Of a DNA stretch of 64,000 nt, positions 47,313 through 58,972 are shown piece after piece. How positions within the stretch are numbered: position 1 is the first letter of the stretch; each line of letters begins with the position of its first letter. Below the pieces are notes generated by a model. It was not told the DNA's origin, made no database searches, and saw only the letters and a program-made list of their open reading frames with translations. The translations under genes were made by a program, and so were the position numbers. The stretch comes from Siphonodentalium dalli. Taxonomy: Eukaryota > Mollusca > Scaphopoda > Gadilida > Siphonodentaliidae. Location: the NCBI GenBank assembly GCA_032622095.1, contig CP136061.1:172987107-173051106 (forward strand), written 5' to 3'.

Positions 47313-49686
47313 ACACAGGACCACGATCGGCAGATGTTAACCCATCCCTTGGCGATACTAAATTACTATGATCAGAATCATAATTGAGAGTTTTGATGTT
47401 GAATTATAGAGTACATGTATACTGTTATGTACTATTATAGACAAATGTACATAACACAAATTATTGGAATTTATGGGTCACTCGCATTTATATAAGAGAA
47501 TGCACTGGTACAGGATCTGTAATGCTGCACCACCACAGCCTTGGGTTAAATGTGAAAAGGTGACCTGGACATGGACTTCTTGGGTTAAGAGAGTCCAATA
47601 TAAGTTTACAATGGTAATGTATCAAATTCTACCAACATCCATCAAGATAAGACACTCACTGCTGACCCATTAATATCAATTATATAGCAGAGCTGTCAAC
47701 AAATCACAGACATTGTTTATGTTAAAGGCTGGCATATCTATAACATTTATAATGACCTCAGACCATCTGTAGAGTGATTGCAGCATGTTCTAGTCTACTA
47801 TTAATATCATGTGATGTGTATTGTTGAAACTTTTTTTTAAATTAGCTACCATAGCTTTCTTTATCTGCACATTGGCATAAGAGACATCAGAAAATAATAT
47901 AGCCTTATCAATAGCTAAGCAGTCCAAAGGCATGGGATGGAATTGGTGAATTGGGTTTAATGTCGCTCCAAACAAATTTACCAGTACATATCACAAGATT
48001 TTTAACCGATTTAAACCAAATTTGGTTTGGTGACTCGTGGTACCCTTGGCTGAGTTATAATGTTGTTGGTTTTTCAAATTTTGTTAACTTCAAAAAAAAA
48101 AAAAAAATTTTTAACACGTTCGCTCCCACTACGAGTTATCTCGTAGTAAACGGTTCCATGGGGACTGCTACTACGAGTTAACTCGTAGTGATGTCCATAC
48201 CACATAAATAACAACAGAAACCAGAAGAAACGTCGGTTTACGCACAAATACATACCCAACGATCCCATTGGTCGATTGTATATGTATAATTAGAATGGCT
48301 TCAGATACAACGCTTTCTGCATCCCAATAAAGGGGTGGGGTGCCATTTAAATCTCGCAAGGACACTCCAATTCAGCAGGATCTCTTCCGTACATCACTCA
48401 CCCATGGTAGACATGTGCAAATAGACCTTTGCCGGACATTATAGAGGGTTTTCATTGCATAGATCAGTAACCAGTTAGCTCTAGAGTTTTCTGGTCTCAC
48501 TTGAAGCTATATAAACCTATACTGATAATACACCCCAGTGTTTGATGGGTGGGTGCAAACCACTGCAAGGTTCGCCAAATATCCAATTTTGGCTATATAC
48601 TATATACTAGAACAACACTTTATACATGTATCTTGAGATTAGTTAGAAATCAGCACCATGCTTGAGTTCGCTAATTTCTAAATTCTAACTAATCTGATTA
48701 TCAGCTCTGGTTCTATGTTTATTACATATCTCGAACTTACTCAACTGGTTTTATAACTACATGGTTACATTCTGAGAGTTGACGAATGCAAATATAATGC
48801 TAGAGGCTGTTGGAAGCTCGAGCCACCCCTACACCAAGTATAGGCACAAGCGAATACCTGTGGCTTGTTTACCATGCATGCAAGTTCAGTTCCCTGGTAA
48901 TGAGTGTACGAGTTTGTATATATAAATTCATGTATCATGACTTATACAAATGTTTAGTCGACAAAAATTGGGTAATATGATGCTGAAACGTGGTGTAGAG
49001 CTACTACGAGATAACTCGTAGTCGGCACCTGGGACGGTATTTACCAGTGTTCATCGCTGGTGCGAGCTACGAGTTATCTCGTAGGTAAATCAGTATTACA
49101 TTTGCGACGTCTTAGATGACTAGAGTGTACCAATGTTTGTATATAAATTAATTTACCATGTCTTATACACGATATGGATGCACCTGTATAGCGCTCGTCG
49201 TCATCTATGTCGTAGAAAACGTAATTTTATTTACCTACGAGATAACTCGTAGCTGGCATCAGCGACGAAACACTGCTGTTGCCGACTACGAGTTATCTCG
49301 TAGTAGCCTTCTGACATGTTTCAACATCATATAACCCGATATTGGTGGAACTATCACTCATACATACGTCAAATAGTAACTGCTATCGGAAAAACATGCA
49401 ATCCCATGTTGGCATACGGGATGGAATTACCAATAGGTCTTCGGCAGTTAATATATTTATTTAAATTTTTTTTTTTTTTTAAATTGAGCTAGGAATTCAA
49501 TCTAATTTTTTTTTTTTATAAGTAAGATCACTAACTCGCGGTAAATCCGCAATTTGGTCTCCGGAGGTCAAAGTTAAGAAGTAGCATCTATTTTTAGCAT
49601 ATGGCTCCAGTCTGGGAATTCCCAAAATAAAATGGCAACAGTTCGTTACCGAATCGTAGGTGCGACAACTTCATAAAACTAATTAA
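47313..49686. other. Spacer between E arrays, copy 2, with palindrome cluster
   Basis: Copy of 42075-44448. Palindromes are at 48129-48146, 48171-48188, 49004-49021, 49067-49084, 49235-49252 and 49286-49303, all unchanged. The A/T run near 48090-48110 differs in length from copy 1. No exon was recognised. Confidence 0.6.
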
Positions 49687-52488
49687 ATGAAAGTGTCAAT
49701 GACACTGTAGCTCAACTTGGAAAGGGAATAATTTAATGTATTACAGTCAATGGAGCGATTAGGAATGTGGAAAGTTGAATGTCTAATACTAGTTTATAGA
49801 CATGAAGAGAAAAGTAAAATCCAAGATGGCTGCTGACGGCCATGTCTTCGGCCGAATGACCCCAAAATGATTGTATCCCATCCACATGTCATCGTTAACA
49901 TCCATGACAAATTTTATGACGATCAGACTAAAGGTACGACCTGTAGCCCATGCTAAAGAATTTAGTCATACAAAGAGTAAAATCCAAGATGGCTGCTGGC
50001 GGCCATGTTTTTTGGACAAATGACCCCAAAATGACTCGTACCCATCCACATGTCATTGTTAACATCCAGAACAAATTTTATGATGATCAGACTAAAAGTA
50101 CGACCTGTAGCCCGTGCTAAATGATTTAGTCATACAAAGAGTAAAATCCAAGATGGCTGCTGGCGGCCATGTTTTTTGGCTGAATGACCTCAAAATGACT
50201 CGTTCCAATCTACATGTCATTGCTAACATCCATGACAAATTTTATGATGATCAGACTAAAGGTACGACCTGTAGCCCGTGCTAAAGGATTTAGTCATACA
50301 AAGAGCAAAATCCAAGATGGCTGCTGCGGTCATGTTTTTTGGCCGAATGACCCCAAAATTAATCGTTCCCATCTACATGTCAATATTAACATCCATGATA
50401 AATTTTATGATGATCAGACGAACAGTACGACCTGGAGCCTGTGCTAATGGATTGAAGTTTTGAAATCAAAGATGGCCACTTGTGGCCATGTTTTTCATCC
50501 AAATGACCCCAAAATGACTCGTTCCCATCTACATTCCAATTTCAACAGCCACGAAAAATTTCATGATGATCAGACTCAAGGTACGACCTGTAGTCCGTGC
50601 TAAAGGATTTAGTCATACAAAGAGTAAAATCCAAGATGGCTTCTGGTGGCCATGTTTTTTGGCCGAATGACCCCAAAATGACCCGTTCCCATCTACATGT
50701 CATTATTAACATTCATGACAAATTTTATGATGATCAGACTAAAAGTACGACATGTAGCCCGTGCTAAATGATTTAGTCATACAAAGAGTAAAATCCAAGA
50801 TGGCTGCTGGCGGCCATGTTTTTTGGCCGAATGACCTCAAAATGACTTGTTCCCATCTACATGTCATTGTTAACATCCATGACACATTTTATGATGATCA
50901 GACTAAAGGTACGACCTGTAGCCTGTGCTAAAGGATCTAGTCATACAAAGAGTAAAATCCAAGATGGCTGCTGGCGGCCATGTTTTTTGGCCGAATGACC
51001 TCAAAATGACTCGTTCCCATCTACTAGTACATGTCATTGTTATCATCCATGACAAATTTCATGACGATCAGACTAAAGGTACGACCTGTAGCCTGTGCTA
51101 ATGGATTTAATTTTGAAATCAAAGATGGCCACTGGCGGCCATGTTTTTCATCCGAATCACCCCAAAATGACTCGTTCCCATCTACATTACAATTTCAACA
51201 GCCATAACAAAATTTATGATGATCAGACTAAAAGTACGACCTGTAGCCCGTGCTAAATGATTTAGTCATACAAAGAGTAAAATCCAAGATGGCTTCTGGT
51301 GGCCATGTTTTTTGGCCGAATGACCCCAAAATGACTCGTTCTCATCTACATGTCATTATTAACATTCATGACAAATTTTATGATGATCAGACTAAAAGTA
51401 CGACCTGTAGCCCGTGCTAAATGATTTAGTCATACAAAGAGTAAAATCCAAGATGGCTGAAGGCGGCCATGTTTTTCGGCCGAATGACCCCAAAATGACT
51501 CGTTCCCATCTACATGTCATTGTTAACATCCATGACAAATTTTATGATGATCAGACTAAAGGTACGACCTGTAGCCTGTGCTAAAGAATTTAGTCATACA
51601 AAGAGCAAAATCCAAGATGGCTGCTGGCGGCCATGTTTTTTGGCCGAATGACCCCAAAATTACTCGTTCCCATCTACATGTCATTGTTAACATCCATTAC
51701 AAATTTAATGATGATCAGACGAACAGTACGACCTGTGGCCTGTGCTAATGGATTAAATTTTTAAATCAAAGATGGCTGCTGGTGGCCATGTTTTTTGTCC
51801 GAATGACCCCAAAACGACTCGTTCCCATCTACATTCTAATTTCAACAGCCATTACAAATTTCATGATGATCAGACTAAAGGTACGACCTGTAGCCCGTGA
51901 TAAAGGATTTAGTCATACAAAGAGTAAAATCCAAGATGGCTGCTGGTGGCCATGTTTTTTGCCCGAATGACCCAACAAAGACTCGTTCCCATCTACATGT
52001 CATTGTTAACATCCATGACAAATTTTATGATGATCTGACCAAAGGTACGACCTGTAGCCGGTGTCAAAGGATTTAGTCATGCAAAGAGTAAAATCTAAGA
52101 TGGCTGCCGGCGGCCATGTTTTTTGGCCAAATTACCCCAAAATTACTCGTTCCCATCTACATGTCAATATTAACATCCATGACAAATTTCATGACAATAA
52201 GACGAACGGTACAGCCTGTAGCCCGTGCTAATGGATTGAATTTTGAAATTCAAGATGGCCACTGGCGGCCATGTTTTTTTTCCGAATGACCCCAAAATGA
52301 CTCGTTCCCATCTACATGTCAATGTCAACATCCATGACAAATTTCATAATAATCGGACCAAAGGTACGAACTGTAGCCCGTGCTAAAGGAAATTGTTGAC
52401 GCATCACGCACACACACACACGCACACACGGACGACGGATACCAAGCCATGGCAATAGCTCAAACTTTACAAAGTAAAGTTGAGCTAA
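49687..52488 (+). repeat. Family E array 3 of the composite
   Basis: Left palindrome at 49692-49706, about 16 units of roughly 161 bp, CACACACACGCACACACGG microsatellite and terminal hairpin to 52488. The last unit (52060-52110) has the TCATGCAAAG variant seen in the outer units at 3962-4645. Confidence 0.85.
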
Positions 52489-53187
52489 AAATGGTAAATA
52501 TTGCCCCAGGGTGTCCTGCAATGGCTTACAAGTTGTGGTTGATATATAAAATTGGCTAATTTGTATTATATACATGAATACTAACATGTCTGATGCACCA
52601 TGGATCATTGTTTCTATTGTCACCACTGACATCACCAGAAATATTGGATTTTTCTCTCACAAACTTGACATAAATATCGGCAAAAATTCACTTTTCAGGG
52701 TTGGACAATTGTTTTAAGTAAAATGCAACTATCATTGGTATCAAAGGTATTTATTGTTTTGGTCTATCTTAAATGTGTCACACTACGGTGTTTATAGACC
52801 AAATTGCTCAAGATGGCTTCCAAAATGGCAACCAAATTTGTAAAAAGTTAATTTTTTACATATATCCCGAACATTATTATCTGCATTATCCGACAAGGTA
52901 GCAAACTGTGACTCGCTTGGTTATTATACGTGTTTAATAGTTAATTAACTGACAACTACGTTCCATTCTGTTTGTCCCAGTTCCGTATGGGGCATGACAA
53001 ATTCATTTTAAAGTTGCAGTATGCAATTTTGCGGAGAACCTCTTTTGTGATTCTGGCCATATTATTGAAAGGAAATGGACAGAACTTTGAGACGGAACTG
53101 AGATGAACCATAATATGTGGCTATTTTGGCCCATTGTGATAAAAAGTGATCAACTGGATAAAAGATGGATGCCAAGATGGCAGCCAG

Positions 53188-54300
53188 TGAGTTACTGTAT
53201 GATCATGGGTGATGTGAATAGGTATACAGGGAGTTACTGTATGGTCATGAATGATGTGAATAGGTATACAAGGAGTGACTATATGGTTATGAGTGGGGTG
53301 TCCATGGTGAGATGCATAGAATATAAGGAGTGGCTGTATGGGCATATGTGATGTGAATCGGTATTCATGTAGTGACTGTACGGTGTATTGTTGTGTGTGG
53401 CCGATGTGACCGTATGGGCATTGCTGTGGTGTATAGATATAATGAGACTAGCTACATGGTCATCCGTGTGTTGTTTATGTATATATGGAGTGACTGTAAG
53501 GTCGTGTTGGGATGTATATGTGTACCGTGTGTGGCTGTATTGTGACATGTGGTTGTATATGTATATTTGTGCTGTATGATCATGGATGGAGTGCGTAGAT
53601 AAATAGGGAGTGATTTTATGGTTATGGGTAATGTGTATAGGTGCACATGGTATGCCTGTACGGTCAAGATTGAAGTTATATGCATACCTGGAATAAGCTG
53701 GATGGTCATTGACGAGCGTGTGACTATATAGGGAGTGCCCTTTTGGTAACGGGTGGGTCGTATATTTATATATGGTGTGGATGTATTATCATCGGTGGTG
53801 TATAGGGTGTAGATGAATGATCATGGATGGCGTGTATGAGTATACAGTGAGTTGCTGAATTGTCATGTGTGAGGTGTATATGCAAGTATGAAACTTATGA
53901 GTGGTCGTGTGTGCGTGTATTGGTATATTTGGAAGGGCTCACCATTGGTGAGGTGTATATGTATATCTGGATTGACGCTATGGTCATGTGTATGGCGAAT
54001 AGATATACATGTAGTGGCTATATGGTCCATGGTGAGGTGAATAGGTATACATTGAGTGACTGTATGATCGTGAATGTGGTGAATATGTATACATAGAGTG
54101 ACTATATGGTCAGGTGTAGGAGTATACCTGGTGTTCATGCATGGTGACTCATGGCTGGATCGTAATTTGTGGCATGTACAGGTATAACCAAATATGGCTG
54201 TATGGTCAGGTGTACGTGTATAGAGTGGGTGACTATATTGTCATGTGTGTGGTGTTTATGTACATATGAGGTCATGGGTGGGTTGTACATGTGTAATTTG
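53188..54300 (+). repeat. 42-bp minisatellite, forward half
   Basis: GTTACTGTATG / GTGACTATATG recurs at 53191, 53233 and 53275 and onward, a 42-bp period. Units contain TATGGTCATG, GATGTGAATAGG and TATACA. Decay and small indels increase toward the centre. About 26 units are estimated. Confidence 0.8.
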
Positions 54301-54419
54301 GGTGGCTATCGCTTTCCGCAATAACTCAAGGATATGTTAATCAATAGAGAGGTCATGTCAAAGAGTTCTCCACCTTGATAGTGTTTGTGTACATGGGAGA
54401 ACTTTAAACGTGAAAAGCG

Positions 54420-55340
54420 ATAGCCACACATTACCACACAGTCATTCCATATATACATCAACACCACAGACATAACAATATAGTGACCAACTGTATAAAC
54501 GTACACCTGACCCATGACCATGGATGGCCATACAGCCATGCGTCACAATGCAGGCACAACGGGTATAATCCTAAACATGACCCATAACCATAGAGTCACT
54601 CCTTGTATACCCATTCACCTCACCATTGGCCATACGGTCATCCCATGTATACCTATTCTCCACACACACATGGTCAAATAGACATTCAATATATACATCA
54701 ACACCACAACAATGACCATAGAGTCACCCGGGTATACATATCCACCCCACCAATGGTCATATAGCCACTCGCTTCATACACATACCCTCACCCATGGCAC
54801 CTGGTATACTCCTTCATCTGACCTATGGCCATATAGTCACCCCGTGTGTACCTATTCAAAACATTCATACATGATCATGGTCAATCATTGTATAGATATT
54901 CACCCCACCCTTAGCCATGTCACTCCCTGTATCCCTATTTGTCACACCATAGCAGAATAGCCACTCAAGATATACTAATACTCCCCAGCCATGTCAGTAT
55001 ATTCACTCCATGTATGCATATGCACATCATCCATGGCCATATAGCCGCTCGCTATATACACATACCCCTCGCCCATGACCATATAGCAACACATGTGTAT
55101 ATCCGTATAACCTACACATGGCCATACCGCAACGAGTCACCAAGCAGGACCACCGGGTATACTCATACACCTGACACATGACAATTTAGTCACTCCCTGT
55201 ATAGCTATTCATTACATTTATGATCATATAGTCACTCATTGTATACATACATGTACTCATCTCACCATTGACCATACAATAACTCCCTGTATACCTATTC
55301 ACCTCACCTATGGTCATATAGTAACTCCCTGGCTACCATC
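54420..55340 (-). repeat. 42-bp minisatellite, reverse half
   Basis: The same units appear as the complement (CCTATTCACCTCACC, CATGACCATA, CACTCCCTGTATACC), about 22 of them. The orientation flips at the fold-back centre near 54364. Confidence 0.8.
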
Positions 55341-56393
55341 TTTGCATCCACCCTGTATCCAGTTGATCACTTTTTATCACAATGGACCAGAATAGCCACA
55401 TATTATGGTTCATCTCAGTTCCGTTTCAAAGTTCTGCCCATTTCCTTTCAATAATATGGCAAGAATCACAAAAGAGGTTCTCCGCAAAATTGCATACTGC
55501 AACTTTAAAATGAATTTGTCATGCCCCATACGGAACTGGGACAAACATAATAGAACGTAGTTGTCAGTTAATTAACTAATACGTATAATAACCAAGTGAG
55601 TCACATTTTACTACCTTGTCGGATAACGCAGATAATAATGTTCGGGATATATGTAAAAAATTAACTGTTTACAAATTTGGTTGCCATTTTGGAAGCCATC
55701 TTGAGCGATTTGGTCTATAAACACCGTAGTGTGACACATTTAAGATAGACCAAAACAATAAATACCTTTGATACCAATGATAGTTGCATTTTACTTAAAA
55801 CAATTGTCCAACCCTGAAAGTGAATTTTTGCCGATATTTATGTCAAGTTTGTGAGAGTAAAATCCAATATTTCTGGTGATGTCAGTGGTGACAATAGAAA
55901 CAATGATCCATGGTGCCACAGACATGTTAGTATTCATGTATATAATACAGATTAGCCAATTTTATATATCAACCACAACTTGTAAGCCATTGCAGGACAC
56001 CCTGGGGCAATATTTACCATTTTTCATATTTTCGGCGGCCATTTTGGAAATTTTCTACACCAATTTCATTCCCATTGAAGTAAAACATCCGTCCAATAAC
56101 ATAAAGCACATAGTTGTTGACATTCTATTAACAGCCTGTGTGGTTTGTCGTTAAAATGACTATCAAAATGTCTTGCAAAAAAATTCGAAAATTTTACCCC
56201 TCTTTTTCAAATCCTCTTTCTGTATCTATTACGGAACCCTCGGGTGCAGGTGGACCTTATTGGCTCCCCGACTATATAAAATGTGTATATATATTTCAAC
56301 AAACAGAAAATTATTGAATTTTATGCTCGCATTTGATAATTTGCACTCTTTTCTCAAATTTGACCCCCATATATATACATTTGTGATTATGTT

Positions 56394-56740
56394 ATGAGCC
56401 TGGATGTCTCACTAGGCTATGGTTATGAGCTTGGATGTCTCAATAGGCTATGGTTATGAGTCGGGATGTCTCATTTGGCTATGACTATGCCTATGGGCCT
56501 GGATGTCTCATTAGCCATTAGGCTATGGTTATGAGCCTTGATGTCTCATTAGACTATGGTTATATGTCTGGATGTCTCATTAGGCAATGATTATGAGTCT
56601 GGATGTCTCATTAGGCAATGGTTATGAGCCTGGATGTCTCATTAGGCTATGGTTATGAGCCTGGTTGTCTGTTTGTCAAATTAGGTTATCGATATGAGCC
56701 TGGATGTCTGATTAGGTTATGGTTATGAGCTTGGTTGTCA
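56394..56740 (+). repeat. 31-bp minisatellite, about 11 units
   Basis: Units of the form GGTTATGAGCCTGGATGTCT followed by CATTAGGCTAT, with substitutions and two units carrying short insertions. Confidence 0.85.
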
Positions 56741-57208
56741 GCCGCCCTTTGGGCAAAACATTTGTAATTTTTCTCAAACTTTTCGCGATATAAGTACCTT
56801 TTCTGACAATTTTATTGGTCGGCATCCATTCAAACTTCACAATGTCCAAATTTAATTATATATGTAACAATATTTCTGAAATATTACCTGACAAACGCTA
56901 TTTAAATGATTAAACTAAATAAGAGTTGACTAAACAAGACCGTGTCATTGCCAAAGCCCATATCTGGGCTTCCAGCACTCTTACATAGGGTCCAAATATG
57001 GGCTTTCAGCACTGAACCAGTTAAAGGATGACATTGCGTTTGTTTGATTTGTACATCATATCCAAATAATTTAAACTGGTGAATGAATGGGGGAATGGAT
57101 TCTTGTGAGCGGGAAATTTATTTAACTAGCTGCTGTAGTTCTGGGTTTTTTCCAGATCAAATTTGGCTGTGGGATAGCCCTGTGGTACACTTGGGGATTT
57201 ATTTTAAC
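56741..57208. other. Intron sequence, nothing recognised
   Basis: A short direct repeat, CCCATATCTGGGCTT / CCAAATATGGGCTT with CAGCACT, lies at 56958-57015. Otherwise unassigned. Confidence 0.4.
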
Positions 57209-58972
57209 AAGACAGTCAATGACTGTGGTGTCGCTCACCAGACTGCAAAGACTGATAAGACTGGGACTCTGGAGACCACAACAGTCAGAACTTTTCATAA
57301 TCACTTTAAAAGAAGTAGATATCTAAAGAGTTAAATCTAAAACAAAAAATTTGGAGTTATGTCCCTGGCCCCGCCCACATTTGACCCAGTGACCTGATTT
57401 GAAAAAATCTGAACCCCAGTCACCCAAGGATCCTTCATACCAAATATGAACCCATATAGCCTGATGGTATTTGAGAAGAAGTCACTTTAAGAATACTATG
57501 GAGGGAAAGAGTTATGGCCCTGGCTTCGCAACTATTTCAAGTGAACTCATTCGAACAAATCTGAATGTGAGTCACCTAGGGAACATCCACACCAAATATG
57601 AAACCATTCGGTCTTATTGTTCTGAAGATGTTTAAAAGAATTACTATGGTGGGAAAGAGTTATGGCTCTGGCTTCGCAACTATTTGACCCAGTGACCGCA
57701 TTTGAACAAATCTGAATGAGAATCACCTAGGGAATATCCACACCAAATATGAACCCATTTGGTCTTATGGTTCCAGAGTAGATGTTCAAATAATTGTTGT
57801 CGGACGGATGGATGGACAGACGATGGACGGACGAGGAGTGATGACTATAGCTCCACCGGAGCACGGGTAGGGTGGCTGGTTGGTAATTAAATCTCTTATC
57901 TCCGCCCCTATTTGAACAAACGTTATCCCCATCTATGAGATCCATTCATTTGGTAATTTCAGACATTAGATTTTAAGAGTTGAACTGAACTGATTTTCCT
58001 AAAATGACCAAATCTGAAAAAATCTAAACCCCAGTCACCGAAGGACCATCCATACCAAACATAATCTAAATAGTCCAGATGGTTCTTGAGAAGAAATTGT
58101 TTTAAGAATTACTATGGAAGGAAAGAGTTATGGCCCTGACTTCTCACCTATTTGACCTGATGAACTCATTTGAACAAATCTGAATGTGAGTCACCTGGGG
58201 GACATCCACACCTAAATATATAAACCCATTTGGTCTTTAATATGTATCTGGAGAAGAAAACAATTGATGGACGGATAGAGACATAATGACAGATGGATGG
58301 ATGGGAGAACAGTCTGACATAGAGACTGACAAATTCAATCCAATATCCCCGCCCCAAGTTTTCTTTGCAAAATCAGGGTATAATGAGTTCAACTGGATAC
58401 TGGTGGTTAAGAACATAATATTCGAACAGACAAGCCTGAACAAATTGTCTGACATTTGCAGAATGAGGTCCCCAAAGGGTGAATTTAATGACACAATCCT
58501 GCAATGCGGGCTAGCATCACCAAATTCACCCTCTGGGGACCTCATTCTGTGTAGGCCTCAACTGCTATGGGAGACATAGCATTAGATTGAAGTTCTCCAG
58601 TTAAAGTTGGTGATGTGCACCCATTGGCCACCTCAATTATGCATTTTATATTCACAAATTAGGGGATATAGAAACTAAACATAAGGGCTAAAGTAAGTAA
58701 AAATGTCAATTTAAGTGCCTATATACTTCCCAGAAGATGAGGCCTAAGCAGAATGAGGACCCTGGCTAGTGTATTTGGCGATGCTAGACTGCTGTGCAGG
58801 GTAGCATAACTAAATTCACCCTCTGGGGACCTCATTCTGCAAATGCCAGATAGAAGACAAATTTAATCCAATATATACCCCCCCCCCCCCATTTTTCTTT
58901 GAATATTAGTCGTATGATTTCATCTGGATAAGGGGTGATTAAAACAATAATATGAAATGGCCAAACCTAAAT
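57209..58972 (+). repeat. Large duplicated segment, partner of 32622-34247 (P2 element plus hairpin modules)
   Basis: It starts AACAAGACAGTCAATGACTG, then three P2 core units of about 150 bp (with GAGTTATGGCCCTGGC), the GGACGGATGGATGGACAG microsatellite and ACTATAGCTCCACCGGAGC near 57846. It continues with the same flanking units and hairpin modules as the 33-34 kb copy. It has one more core unit than that copy. Confidence 0.8.

Larger units (their letters stand above)
45050..50288 (+). repeat. 5.24-kb tandem duplication, copy 2
   Basis: Near-identical to 39803-45049. Differences seen: one 7-bp microsatellite deletion (near 46835), A/T-run length near 48090-48110, and the converted unit at 45440-45525. 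Confidence 0.9.
39040..52488 (+). mobile_element. Composite insertion: E array, spacer, E array, enlarged by a 5.24-kb tandem duplication
   Basis: It begins with the E left end ATGAAAGTGTCAATGACACT (39040) and finishes with the E right hairpin ...GTAAAGTTGAGCTAA (52488). The flanks (ATAATGAA on the left, AAATGGTAAATATT on the right) are contiguous in the reverse complement of the right arm of F near 56021, which therefore serves as the uninterrupted site. No target-site duplication is needed to join them. Inside are three E arrays (39040-41648, 44449-46886, 49687-52488) separated by two copies of a 2.8-kb spacer. Confidence 0.75.
52489..56271. mobile_element. Giant fold-back element F: rest of the left arm, centre and complete right arm
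   Basis: AAATGGTAAATATTGCCCCA (about 52489) pairs with TGGGGCAATATTTACCATTT ending at about 56022. About 690 bp of non-repetitive arm (52491-53187 and 55341-56020) are inverse at roughly 95%, including CACACTACGGTGTTTATAGA. The inner arms are 42-bp minisatellites in opposite orientations. The centre pairs GTGGCTATCGCTTTC (54302-54316) with GAAAAGCGATAGCCAC (54412-54427) and AGTTCTCC with GGAGAACT inside. The right arm continues to 56271 and matches 38329-39039. Total arm length is about 2 kb. Flanks (CATATT on the left, ATATAA on the right) give no clear target duplication. No protein is encoded; open frames here come from the minisatellite. Confidence 0.85.

Noticed and set aside
39040-52488. 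Tandem repeats as a possible CRISPR array
   Set aside because: The unit is about 161 bp with no short-repeat/unique-spacer alternation, and the surroundings are eukaryotic intron.
53103-55181. His/Thr-rich and Met/Val-rich open frames in the fold-back
   Set aside because: They are translations of the 42-bp minisatellite in both orientations (42 is divisible by 3, so frames stay open).
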